Assembly: GCF_002443255.2 (NCBI RefSeq)
Contig: NW_019211455.1
Location: forward strand, 41,786,837 to 41,850,836
Direction of reading: 5' to 3'
Length of the DNA stretch: 64,000 bases
DNA from: Varroa destructor
Taxonomy: Eukaryota > Arthropoda > Arachnida > Mesostigmata > Varroidae
Below are positions 51,369 through 64,000 of the stretch, piece after piece. Position 1 is the stretch's first letter; every line of letters starts with the position of its first letter. The notes under the pieces were generated by a model, which was not told the origin of the DNA, did no database searches, and saw only the letters and a list, made by a program, of their open reading frames with translations. The position numbers and the translations under genes are program-made.

Positions 51369-52845
51369 AACCTAAAACTGGGAAGACATCTATTGTGTTT
51401 TAGGAGCCGACCCCCCTGACGCGATGTAAAAAAAACTCCAAATGTTTATAGGCTATCGTTAATAATTCACCGAAATACTATTCAGGGATAATAAGCGTGA
51501 TATTACCTAGTATTATTGTTATGATGTATCTCGTTAAACATTGACTCATAGTTAAGAATAAAGACACCTTTATGGAACTAATTGTTTAAATTGTTTTGCT
51601 AACATAATCTTTATTTAGATTGTTAAGTGATTTCCAGTGGTCTTGCTCAGATTTCGCTGTGCTCCCCGGGTCATTTGAATCGCTTGCTAGCGTTGGCTTG
51701 ATGTTCATTATGTAAAACGTCACCAAAAATACCTGGTCCGATCGCATTCATTTTTCGTTGTTTTCGACAGAGCCATCTGTTTAAAATCTGAGAACAGACG
51801 TCTGACGCTGTAAATTAGATAAATTATATCAGTAATCGAATGGTTCAACTTCATTTTATCCAGCTACTGCCGACAGACAGTTAGCGAGGCAGAGATGCGT
51901 TGATACTGGTTGAGTTACTTGCCATGTCGGTATAAGCCGTCGCATAGATCTGTCATTATCGCATTTTATCAATTGGACCATCGCCTCCGTGTGATCGCTT
52001 ACGATGATAAGCTTACCTTTGGTCCGGCGTTAATCAGTTACGACAAATGCTTTCCTGAGCTAATATTCACTACTCCTAACCCTTTGAGCCCGATTGGCTT
52101 TAGAATGCCACGCGCTTCTGCTGTCATATAAACTATCGTTAGTTAGATAGTCTTCATTAAAGAAAATTCAGTGAGGTGTGACCCCATAAGAGGACACTTC
52201 ATCGCTAATGCAAGTCCGACCATGGTTACAGCTGGAAACCTAGTAATTACTATGGTCAATCGAAAGCATTTGATTTATATGGTAGTTTGTTGAATTAACG
52301 CATCTTTCTTTGTCACTGAACATTTTAAATAGAGGCATGAAGTAACTGGATGAATTTCCTTCTAGCTAATGTTGAAGCAGTATTCAGTATGTCATGATTT
52401 TCTAAATTGTGCGGGAACAAGAGATCGATTCGAAATACTGACAGTTTCCATAATAGGAAAGGGTGCAAGAACCTTAAGGCTGGTCGCCCTATTTATACGA
52501 GATTCATAACGCTGTAGTGTTCAACAGCGAATATGTGATGGCAGTAGAGGTATTTCAAATGGCCCTAAACAGTGGGACATCGAGCAAAAATAAGTATCGT
52601 CCACTGTGTCGTTTTGAAGCGCAATGGCGATTAAGACGCCCTCAAGTTCCTACGCATAAATCATATTAGGGACCTTCTGGTAAGGACGCCCGCAGGTTAA
52701 AGCTAGTTGGTATACGTGCCTTGGTAATTTCGCTAATCAAGGCCTTGAGTATAACCTGTTTCCAGGCCGAGCAGTTCGATGAGCGCGACCATCATCACAC
52801 AGGCGATCTGTAGTAAATTTTCATTTGCTCTGGCTATGCAACGTT

Positions 52846-53639
52846 ATGGACAATATATATACATTTTTCAGAAAAGGCATTAGCCTTAAAGGTATTCAGT
52901 ATAATTATATACATTTTCGTGAAGTTTCAAATGAAATAGTCATTGTTTTTTTTTTTTTTTTTTATATTATTAAAATCGAGGCACTTTACTGGCAAATCCT
53001 CATTGTTACATTGCTAAATTTACCCGTTTTAATAAAAACTTACGCATTTTCGTAATTTGCCCATACCGTAAGGGTCGTTGGTCCAATTGCTACTAGCAAC
53101 ATACACGCTACACGACAGATGTGATTGAATAAAGAAATTCGCCCATATTCAGGACAGGTAAGCAGACGTCATTCTTACAGTCCTCTTATGGTCTAGCAGC
53201 GCTGAAACCTCAAGACCAATCACCATTTTTTAAATTAGTACTTTATCAATTCCTTAGTCGTTCAAACAGAAACATTCGTCGAATATACGTTTGTGTGTAC
53301 GTATCTACAATCTGGATGAATCCACTGATTACGAATCACAAAAACCATCCTGTTTGCGTATTCCAAAACGCATTGAATTCTAAGTATTTTTTAATTTTTA
53401 CCAGCCAATTCGGTTGGTGAAGACTGTGGTGGTTGTATGAAAGCTGGTACTAGAAGACTGTTTCACAGTTATCTTCAAACAAGCGAAACAAAGAAAGCTG
53501 GATCGGTATCGACGGCTCAGAATGTTTCAGACTTCATCCAGATCTCTAGCTTTGCCTTCAGGTACGACTATGAGCCGCACGCTAGGCACATTTACTAAAA
53601 AATGTAACATGTTGCATGTTCTGCAGAAACGCCGATTAG
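52846..53639 (+). CDS. Candidate small three-exon gene of unknown function (71 codons)
   Basis: Proposed exons are 52846-52891, 53405-53561 and 53627-53639. The ATG has G at -3 and +4. The donors are AAAG before GTATTC and CAG before GTACGA. The acceptors are TTAATTTTTACCAG and GTTCTGCAG, and the 65-nt second intron contains a branch-like TTTACTAA. The middle exon has only one open frame (start NSVGEDCGGCMKAGTRRLF), and all three exons join in phase to a TAG stop. No signal peptide, membrane segment or known domain is seen; a CGGC cysteine pair is present. Support is splice signals and phase only, with no poly(A) signal nearby, so this may be chance. Confidence 0.25.
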
Positions 53640-56600
53640 CAGAGGCTACGGTGTAAATTTCCAACACTTCATTATGCCTGATATATGCATGTTCCTTATT
53701 AGCTAACGGTTAGTTATTGATTTATCAATCTATTTTGACGAGTAACGCAATTGGTACTACCAATTTATTGTATCTGCTATATAACGCCAACAGCATGAAT
53801 CGGACAAGTGCTCAATGACAGGACAGGAAAGACCCTTTGTGCTTCCGTCGCAAAACGCGCCTTATGGCGGTATTCGGCGCCGTGACATTTATGCAAATAC
53901 GACATGTTTGTTTCCCATTGACTTAACTGTATCGCAGCCATCTCGAGTGCATGCGAGCCTTTCCTTTACGCTGTTATTCCGTAACGATAGCTATCGTAGC
54001 TTGTAACGTCCATCGCGAAAAAATCGGCCTATCAACCTGCACTGCTATTAAAACGGGATCCGAGTTGGCCTGTAGTGAAGATAGAGAGAAATTGAGAGTT
54101 AACAGGTATAGGTCTCCGCGAGACTACCGGGGCTGAGTGTCGTACCCCGTACAATAGAGTAGGTCCTGCCCTGTGTGCGCTCGTGCCTCTTAAAAGCAAA
54201 CGATCAAGAATGTATGCAATACGTTCAGCGGTGACAATGGCAAATGGGGACGCTCGACAAAATGAGATAGTATGATATATTTTTCACTATAGATTTGGAC
54301 AGCTGGTGTTCATGCCGCGGCTCGACGCGTGCATAGCGTGCTGATGAGAGACTGCGTGTAAGGCCACGTACACGATGGGCCTTTTATGACATTCGTCGAA
54401 ATTGTCCATCATCAGTTCGCGGTAGTTGCTCGTTAGATTGCGTCACGGAGGCAATTAATCATGCAAGACAGTAAATCAACGAGGCCTATCTGCCTTGTTT
54501 TGAAACAGTCACTTGAAATTGCGATATAATAGCTTTGTCTCATATGGTCCAGCAGAAGTTACATGCGCACCAGTTCAATCAGTGCTCGTTAAGTCGTAAG
54601 ACATTCAAGCGCGCAATTGGCTATTTCTTGTCATCCAGACATTCTAATAGACTCCCAGTGAGCGACCCTTAGCGACTGGGATAATGTTGTTTATCTGTTT
54701 TCCTCGGGCGTTAGATGTTGTTGGTAATATTGTCGCAAATGGTCCCCGATGTCCAATAGATGACCAGTTCGTCGTTGAGCGCTGGGGTCCTCACGCACGT
54801 TAAATAAACCTGGTTACCTTAGCGACGAATCGAGTTGGACGAGCGACCGTTTTTCGGACCGTGTGAGAATCATTTATCGCAAAAAAAGTGAAGCAGCAGA
54901 GACTGGAAGAGATCCCCGTATATCGAGTGGGTTCAATCATCGTCGTTCAGATTTCCGTCGTTTCGATCTTCCCAGTTCGGAGTTAGGAAAAAAAGTTTCT
55001 CTCGCCCGTATGTCTAGCTCATATTGCAGTACACTTGAAAATTATTCGAAGTATAATGAAATAGAGAACAATAATAGGCGAGTAGTAACGGACACACCCA
55101 GTTAACGCAAGCCGTTTCATAGAATGAATCCGCGTTCATTCAGTGGTACCATTAGAAGTTTGCGCATGAAAGTTAGAGTTACTTGTTAGTCGACTGAGCG
55201 ATGATGCTTCGTTGTGATTGAAGTGAAAAAAGCTACGAAGTTAGAGGTCATCAGATAAATTTATTAGTGGTACCGTACGGTGGCCGAAAAATGATGGCGT
55301 GCAAACGTGCACCACAGTATCGTTCAAGGAAAACAATGCATGTCGAATATTTTGGCTAAGTTTTTCATGCCTTTTTGAGTTGCTGCTGTTACCACACAGA
55401 GATTCGTGGTAATTCTCTTATCGTACTTCTGAGAAATTCGTTAGCTCTAATCTAGTTGACGTTTAGGGGGTCGGCAGTCGAGTTCCCGACCAGCTGCCCT
55501 TTATGCGTTGATTATAGAAGCGCTATTGATTTTATCAGTAATGGCGGCATCTATCATAATCACAGGGATTTTGCAGAAATGACGAGTCAATGGTCGTAAT
55601 CCGACTGATTACTTTCACTGCCGTATTAATGAATTTATTGTTGTCAGCGTAGCAAAAATAATTGTTATTTTAAGTCGTGCGTACCGGCTTGTCTAGGCAT
55701 CAAACAATTCAGTCGTAATTCCTAATCGTAGGTTTAGTGTTTTTCTTGCAAACTGTGTAATGATAATTTGTTGCGGTTTTTGTTAGTTAGCAAAGTTACT
55801 ATTTTCATCCATTAATGATATTACATCTAATGAATCCAATTGCGTTACAAATATCCCTAGAGCAAGTCTTATCAGCTCGTTTGAAATTAGTTATCTGATG
55901 TGACCGTTATCAGCCGCTGCGGATTATATCGTCGAGAACTTTTCTTGCGGATCCTAGTCAGTCGTTACTGCTATAATACAAATAACAAACGTCCACGTAA
56001 TCCCTTACTGTAAACTTACGTCCGGCATGCGAATGAATTTATTAGCGGGTACCGTCGTCATTATTTCAAAAAAAAAAAGTCTCAGTTCACAATAACCAGC
56101 CGCCGTAGGAGCTTTGCCTTATCTGCCTTGATCTTATCTGGCAATAGTGAAATCGTTTTTTTCCTGTGAAATGTAAGTGATCAACTAACTAGTAAACAAA
56201 TGACCAGCTAACTTGCTATTTTAATTCCTCGTATACGACTACTATAGTTATGCAGCTTCCATTTCCATTGTATTTCACTATCCGATTAAAGTAGCCATTG
56301 ACTTGACTAGTAGCTTCAAAAAACAAACACATAGAACGGGAGTCTAGAAAAGATGACACACAAGAAAAAAAACAATAAGATAGACTCCGTGGTTGCTACG
56401 ATGCTTGCTCTGCAAATGAGCACCTTTCATTGGCCGGAACCATTGCCGCGAATCCAAGAGCCGTCAATCGACCTACTAAATGATTTCTAAAAATTAACGA
56501 AGTCCGTGACACCCATGATGCTAACGTCGATGCAAGCTCCGATAATAACGGCGCCAAAGCAAATAAAGTACAAAAATGGCTAACGCATACGCGCAAGCTG

Positions 56601-59495
56601 GCTGACGTCAAAGCACCTTTAAGGCGAGGAAGAAAAGTCATGCCATGACGCTCATGCCGTATTCGTCAAATCCATCTGTAGGTGATGACGTTAATAGAAC
56701 GCGTCACATCTATAATCGACTCGACCTTTTTACTCAAAATCCCACCTGCTTATATCGATTTATATCTAGAAATACTGGGTCACTATATAATGTGGTCACC
56801 CAGAGTTGATACGTGCTTTACAATCGGCGGTGATGTCTATTAATTGCAGGATGCCTGGGTATCGCTGGGTGCCTAGAGATGTCTAATAACAGCGTTTCTT
56901 TTTGTTTGTTTATGTAGCGCATTGACACAGTTTAATAGATACATTTCCGTATCGAAAAGTATTTAGGTGCTATTGATCTCTGTCAAATTGATTACGCCAG
57001 GCATACTTCTTAGACCTGCACTTTAGACCTGTTTAGACTTTAGACTTGTTTACTATCTAACAAATATGACTAAGGACCGGCCTGCCAGATTAGTTCTCAA
57101 TATCGAACTTGAACTGGTTAACTTAATAATTTAATTTTTTCGGTAATTAAAGGTTTGAGGAAATCTCTTCTTAATGCTCGCTTCGAGACCTGGCTCTGTA
57201 TTTCCTCTATGACTGCATGGTAGGCTGGATCGTGAATCTTCTGTCTACAAAGTTCACTGACCAGTAAATTATCTAACTATAATAATGATTATTATTAAGT
57301 TGATATTTATTATTTTATGAAATCAGATTCGACCAGAGGTCGTTGTTCCAGTATGCCTGTATTTATACGCGAGAATATGATCTTGCCCGGATCTGTGACC
57401 GAAATTGCACCTCTATAGAGACTCTGAGAGCGATTGAGCAGTAAAATCTTTACTGGCATAGAACCGTATAGCACTTAGGCAAAAAACGAGCTTGTGTTAT
57501 CGGCGATCTGGGTCAAATCGATATTTCCAAAGGCCATTGTCCATTCAAGTTGCAGAAACTGGCTCGATCGGCGATATATCCTTTTCGTCGTATTGGGAGA
57601 CAAATTGCGTTCACCAGTGGCATCAGTTATTGACATGACGCACACAAATATAAATCTTTCGTAGATTACTTCTGCTATCCATTTCTTTTTTGTTCAACTT
57701 AAAAACTTGCTGAACTTCGTTTAATAAATATTTTGTTTCGAAGTAATTTTTTAACGATCAATTTTTTGACTGAATAATTGAAAATAACGATTTCTCAAAC
57801 ATTAGCTTCTCGTGTAAAAAAAGCAGGTTACTATATGGAGGCAAACGCAATGCAACTTTTACTACGCGTTGCAAGTTTCTAATTAATCTCTAGGCACTTT
57901 TTACAGAGAGAGACTACCGCCCTTCGAATTCGTATTATTCCCGACCCTTGTTTAGTAAGCATCATATCAAAAGTGACCAACTGGTGACCTTTATACGAAG
58001 ATAGACAGAATTTAATGTAACAGTTTCGGTTATAGCAGGAGTCCTTTGGAAGATTCAGTGTCCCGCAAGCCGATGTAGGGCAGCCATGGCACTAGCTCGT
58101 ACAGAGGACCAGGGCTAGCACAATGTAAATATCGTCTCACATGAGCACTCGATGAAGCTGACTCTGGTCCCTTGACGAGCAAATTTATACACGAAATCGA
58201 TATAGAGACGTAATAATTACTTTGATACTATTTATGTAAACGTACTGTTTGATACGTACGCTAATTCATACATCTATCACATTCTTCAGGCCCAGTATAG
58301 AATGGCTACCTTTCGCCGCTTGTATCTCCCATTATCGTCTCTGCTCCTGTTCATGATTAGATGATAGGGTTATACGGAGTGAGATTACAGTCTTTCAACG
58401 GATTATAATTTTACTCATATTTTTACTACATTTTGTTTCCAATACTTATAGAGATATTAAATGAAAACGCTCAACTTCTTTAAACTGTCAAGGGATTGTT
58501 GCCTTTTCCTGTATAGAGCACAGGCACATCGGTGGGGCGAATCTTATCCCACATGTACCATCATCATGATATTTCAATAAATTGTAGACGTTTATGGTAA
58601 GCTGTATTTTCGTAATTCTATTCAAGGAGTAGCAGTGGATACATTCTCGCTAACGAATATCACCCCCTAACGGCGCCCGTTTAGTTGATGTCGCTTCTTT
58701 TAAATGGAGTGTTCCTCTTGGGATTCGACCCCCTTCGGGACCATTACTGTGATATCGTCTGGGTAGAGGGACCTAACTCAGTTTTCGCTAGACGTTCTTT
58801 TAGATTAGCAGGCGACAAAGCCCGCATTTGGGGGCTCAGTTTATGTTGGATTATCAACGACGTTGCATGAGAAATGACTGTAACGGTCTCCATATATATT
58901 AATTGATGAGGTTATTAAATGAGCGTCCATCCGTTAGGACTTTTTTTGTTTTTCTAACAACACCGTTTCACTCACTAGAACTGTTAAAAAGTTTCGGCTA
59001 TCTTTTCCATTAATCGTGTCTCCAAATGTCCGTCTTTCCAAACGTATAGTGCGTCCCATTTCCGCTGCGATTTTTAGACAAGCGTCATACGTCTTTATAT
59101 GGTTACTGTACAAATGGACTAGTAAGTATTCAGCTGTTCTTCCAACTAAAACTGTTTATTTACATGCAAACCACCTGGAAAAAGATTACTTGTAGTGTAA
59201 ATTCAATTATTTTTAATCAGTGGTGCGGACTTTCCTATCTAGGACAACGTTTTATTGTTAAGAAGACATATGCATAGGAATATAACTTAGGAAAAGTTAA
59301 GTAAGAAACATTATACTGCAGTTACTTTTATGGCAATATATAAACGTCGTGATAAGTTGAAGACAGTCACTTGACAGGTTTCATTTCTTCTAGCAACAGA
59401 AGACATGCAACTTATTGCAATAAAAAGCTGATTCTAGTACAGCAAGTCTAAACTAGCTGAAGCTACCCTCAAACGGTCCAGAGCCTTGCCGCACC

Positions 59496-59548
<53 letters not shown>

Positions 59549-59622
59549 TAAATCGCATACGATTCAGCGAGATGTCGGCCAGATACTCAATCTCATTTGC
59601 GACTTAGTTAGTCCACCGCATG

Positions 59623-59654
<32 letters not shown>

Positions 59655-62600
59655 TTCATCAGGCCACGTTCTGCGCGTTGACCCACGACTACTTTCCGCT
59701 TGGCAGAGTCTGCGGACGGGCAGGGAAGTTTGCGCCGATCTGTGCCACTCCTATTAATAGCTGACAGTGGCTCTCGTAGCTTTAAACTAAGTCGTTATAT
59801 TTATAAAAGATTAGGGCGTTATTATCTTTCACAGCTGGCGATGCGCCGACCGTGGCTAAACCTCCTGATTTTTCCGGGATGCTCTGGCAGCTGTGTTAGC
59901 AACGTGAAAGCCACTACGTTACCATCGTTCATCAGTAACTTGCAGTTAACTAGCACGCATATGACGAGAAAGGCTTCACTGTCAATAAATACGCAAGGAA
60001 GACGTTCGTCATTTGCTGTGCGTTCCTATTAACGCGATATATGGAAAGTTGTTCCCGAGAGTTGGCGGGCCCGTTCCCTTTCTTTTATTTCTTGCGGTCA
60101 TAAAAAAAATCAAGATGCCTTTGCTGAACAAAAATCGTCATATATTGAAAAAAACCATCAGACTTGTGCTGGTAGCCTTTGGCGCTGCGATTACAGCCCT
60201 ATAATTTTATGTTCTCCTGGGCAAGGGACCGAAAAGATAATACGTTTTTCTCAGGCTCACGAATATGTTGTCGCTGAATGCGCCAATGTATTCAGTTTTT
60301 CATTGTTCTACATGAATGTTCCGTGCGACGGCGTCGGAATATGAGCGGACAGGGCACTTGTCTCCCACGTCGACTGAGTCTTAACATCATTCTATGGCAC
60401 CTTTTTTCAACCAAGAACGGCATCTGTTCCATTGGGGGCATTTGTTAGAATCACTATGCAAACAGAATAGAAACGCAATAAAATTGGCATATTCGAAAGT
60501 GCCTTCACTGTTTTTCTTAAAGAATTATGAACGCTCTGCTTTCACGATCCGAATACTTACGAGGCTCACTGTGCTCTTCTTCAACCAACTTTTCCATAAA
60601 CAAGACTTCCTATTACTTACGCTGAGTTTACGCGACAATTGTACTTAAGTAAAACAATTATAAGACGAAAGCTACGATCGGTAAAAGAAACACTGATCAC
60701 CGAATCAGTTTCTCACAAAGGAGAAATCTATTCCATAAACTTTATTAACTATATCATAACGAAATTAGCTATTACGCGAAAATTCACAGGACTTAGTATT
60801 TGCTCATGAACTCGAGTTCAAATCTCCAATATCCAGCCCCCGCGATTTATATCTGCCCATTACAAAATTAGCCTAGATGTCTTCTATAGGGCTTTGATCT
60901 TCGAGACAAGCCGTTGACACACTCTATCTCGTACTAGAATGTATCAACTATTTGGACGTATGCTCAATCTGAGCCAGTATCGAACGTGAAACTTATTAAC
61001 ACCTGCTCCATAATCTATGTTTTTCACCGTTACTTATGAACCGAACATATATTATGCATGTATATATAATTTATGCGAGTATTTTTTTCCTACGATAGTC
61101 TCCTTCATCCTTGCAGTGATTTTCACGGCCTCCTATGTCACGAAGTACATAGACACTACGCAATGCGTGACTTTGGTCGCATGCTATTTTTGGTCTTCAC
61201 ACTCACGGCATTGTTCAGATATTATTACGTTATGGATATTGCACTTGACTATTATACGAAAACACAGCACCTATTATCCGTACCTCATCGCGCTAGTGGG
61301 TGGAATGAAGTGAGACAAGAATCTGAAACGCTGTACTGAAGCCCTGCTTACGAGTAATAGTAATGCTTCGTTCGCACTAATCGGAACGGCAGAAGACAAC
61401 AACTCGATCTGCTCCCACATATATTCGTTATAGGAATATATATGTCAGTACTGATTTCGGCGCGTTGGCTACTCGCCTTCGTGTCTACGAACGATCGGAC
61501 CAATTCGTGGGAACGATGCGGTTTTTGAAGCTGGCAACACGTCGTTCACGAACAAATAAAACTGGCCGGGGCTTCTCCACGAACGCGACCGCTATCTGAT
61601 AGGTTATATTTCGTCTGCCACAGCCTCGCACGAGTGCAATCGGCGTTATCGTTTTTCAATTTGTGCAGTTTGTTGCGTTTCAAGTGAAGGCAAATGTCAG
61701 ATATGATCTGGTAAAGGAAAAGTGTGACAACTGGAAAGTCCGAATGCGAGACACGGCGCAGATATGGAACGGTACGTAAAACAACGAATTAATATAAAGT
61801 TATAAGTTTCCTTGTTCCCTTTAACTTACCAGCATCGTGTTATCATTCCTTTTTAACCAAACTCTCGTACGAATTTTGTTTCCAACGAAGATTTCTCATA
61901 CAACTAAACAGGCCAATGAAAAGAAAGTACATTCTTAAAAAAAAGCTGCTAAGATAACGCTACTCGTTCGATGCTAGCGCCTACAAGATGTAAAATATGC
62001 TCACCTTTTTTAGGGAAACTTATGTATATGATGCTTGTGATATAATACTGGTAAGAATCACAGTGTAACATACGCCATTACTGACGCTTTAGAGATCTTG
62101 GTGAAGGTAAACTGTGTCCCCTGTTACTTTTACATAGGTTAATCTGCCTTTTAGTCTCTGTTTAGGAAGATACGCGGTGTGTTTTTACGGTACTTCCTTT
62201 TTAAAACTAAAATTCGTTGTACCAGGTAGCCACCTGTTCGGATCAGATCACCTAAGGCCTAAAACGATTCAGATCACATTGTTCAGGAATCAGTTGCATG
62301 AACAAGTGAAACAATTAACGATTTCAATGATCCACTTCTCTCGAAGTCGCCGTCCTATTGTTTGTCAGCATAGCAGTACGCGTGACCGTGTGTTCGTTTC
62401 GTTTAAGCAGACAATTGCAGATAAGGTTTGAAGGTTTATACTTTAGCAGCGTTTTTTTTCTTTGCGATTCCTTCTTTATTTTGCACCAGTACCCATTAAT
62501 TCGTCAGCTATTTCATCTCTATTAGCTTCTGCCTTGGTAAATTAATTCGATTAATCGGGATTTACGGGCGATCTGGTTTCCACAGGCCAAAACCCCTTAC

Positions 62601-64000
62601 CCCAGGACGCCGGCTCTCTGCAGCCTGGAAAGCTAGCAATGATACGTTTGCACCGTGTATCGTTGACCCTTTTACCTCGCAGACCCGGTTCCCACCGAAT
62701 CAAGTGCTATTTTTTTCCTTCGTATTAATCGATTGTCGTCGCCGTAGCCATCGTAAGCAAGCAGACAATCTTTCGTTCTGACAACAAAAAACACCATAAC
62801 GATTCAGTTGAAGACTGCTTGGAGGAACTTGCGGATTGCAGTTGTCTGTGATGCGAGACACAAAACGCCACACGTTGGCAGGTTTCCTTTTCTTTATAAA
62901 GTGACATAGATACGTTCATATAGACAGATCGAATACTGAACAATATCGTCTGCTAATCTCCTTTAATAAACAGTCGATTCAATTTAGCCGTGCAACGTAC
63001 GATAGACTATCAAGTAGAGAATGGATGAATGAACTGAAAAACTATATGAAGATGTATTAGACACGAAGCCGACGATCGAGTTAATGTTGAAGATCCACTG
63101 TTTAGTTAGTCTAGAACATTCACGTTAGCCGGGGCTATTTCAAGAAGAGAACAATTTACAAATCGTGGAGCTGTGGCAAACCCGTCACGCTGCTTCGATG
63201 CCGGGGAGATGGAAGGGCATCATTTACGTGTGATTTCACGTTTGATCAGCTGTATCACTCGATTCACTAGCGCGCATCGATGACTATCGCATAAAATGCG
63301 GCCGCAAGATGCATTCGAATAAAATTTAACTATAATTCGACCGATCTGAAATTCGAACCAGACTAATTAATGTTATAGCGGCAGTCACGCCAATGCAGGA
63401 AACAAGCCGATAACTATAATTGTTATTATAAATACTATACGGAAGGAAATGTAATGGTGTGTAAAAGACGACGAAAATTATTTATATTTTTTTTATTTTC
63501 GAGAGTTAGGAATCGTCTCTGTAACGGTCATAATAGAAGAGTTTTCAAATCCGATTCTACTGTTTCAATTAAACATTGCTCCAGACGGTTGGTCCTTTTC
63601 TCCTCCATAAGGCGAATCGCGTGTTTTCGTCCGGTTTCCAAGGCTTCCAGGCTATTTCACTAAGCTAAATGCCCAAGAGCTTCCGAGAAGGAAACTGTAA
63701 CACACTCCAGGCATCCGAGAGTCTGCCAAAAACCAAACGTTTCGTAGACAAACGAATTATCAGTTCGTCACAATGGGGACGGTTTTATAATCGAACACAT
63801 TGCATAGGAACCTAAAAAATAGGAAGGTTCAAGGCTAAAAATGGACACAACGTAGGGAAGTCTTTGTTAACCCGTTGTAACACTGACTTTTTTCCTTCTT
63901 CCTTTTTTACCATATTGTTTTTGTTTTCCATGTTCGTTGTGAATGCTTAATCAAAGAAAGAGGAATACAATTTCAGGCTTTGATTCGAAGCTCCCTCTGC
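53640..64000. other. Right intergenic or intronic block
   Basis: Contains the (TA)n tracts near 59.5 kb, a weak possible repeat at 55.2-56.1 kb, a 45-nt exon-like stretch ending in a GTAAGTATT donor at 59122, and AT-rich frames with hydrophobic runs near 61 kb. No gene is supported. Confidence 0.45.
59499..59650. repeat. Two long (TA)n tracts about 80 bp apart
   Basis: Tracts lie at about 59499-59549 and 59622-59650. The open frame spanning them is a product of the repeat. Confidence 0.9.

Noticed and set aside
61017..61339. Hydrophobic frames that suggest a multi-pass membrane protein
   Set aside because: Two frames overlap, both hydrophobic because of AT-rich codons, with no receptor motif and no splice support.

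Overview
The window reads as nuclear DNA of an arthropod. It is AT-rich by eye, CpG dinucleotides are not obviously depleted, reading frames are short and interrupted by introns with GT..AG borders, and simple repeats, mainly (TA)n, are scattered through it. The one gene I can build with confidence encodes a secreted protein with a six-cysteine chitin-binding domain of the peritrophin-A/CBM14 type, a family typical of arthropod cuticle. A chelicerate such as a parasitiform mite would fit the base composition, intron sizes and scarcity of recognisable transposons, but the sequence alone does not prove that. There are no bacterial operons, no CRISPR arrays, no recognisable rRNA, no convincing tRNA and no intact transposase or reverse transcriptase.

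Layout. From 1 to about 20.5 kb I see no supported gene, only (TA)n tracts, hairpins and one short ORF with a membrane-helix-like segment. From about 20.5 to 23.65 kb lies an old, diverged tandem array with a spacing of about 205-215 bp. From 23.7 to 28.1 kb there is no supported gene. From 28,379 to 38,216 (+ strand) lies the chitin-binding protein gene. My model has five coding exons that keep one reading frame across every junction: a signal peptide exon, a proline-rich and charged exon, a Gln/His/Ser/Pro-rich exon that ends inside the chitin-binding domain, an exon that finishes the domain, and a Ser/Thr-rich C-terminal exon. The product is about 755 residues. Introns are about 2.2, 0.54, 3.1 and 1.7 kb.

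Downstream, a GC-richer, CTG/GCC-rich stretch at about 39.2-40.7 kb holds a good candidate for minus-strand exons, with strong splice signals on both sides and a possible 41-nt intron. An almost perfect 85-bp unit is repeated three times at 41,023-41,277. From there to the right end the sequence is mostly intergenic or intronic. Weaker candidates there are an open, basic, Ser/Pro-rich exon at 49.3-49.7 kb and a small three-exon gene at 52.8-53.6 kb.

Nothing can be said about genes working together beyond the structural role expected of the chitin-binding protein: secretion by epithelial cells and binding to chitin in cuticle or a similar extracellular matrix. All exon borders come from reading splice signals and phase by eye; no alignment or transcript data were available.
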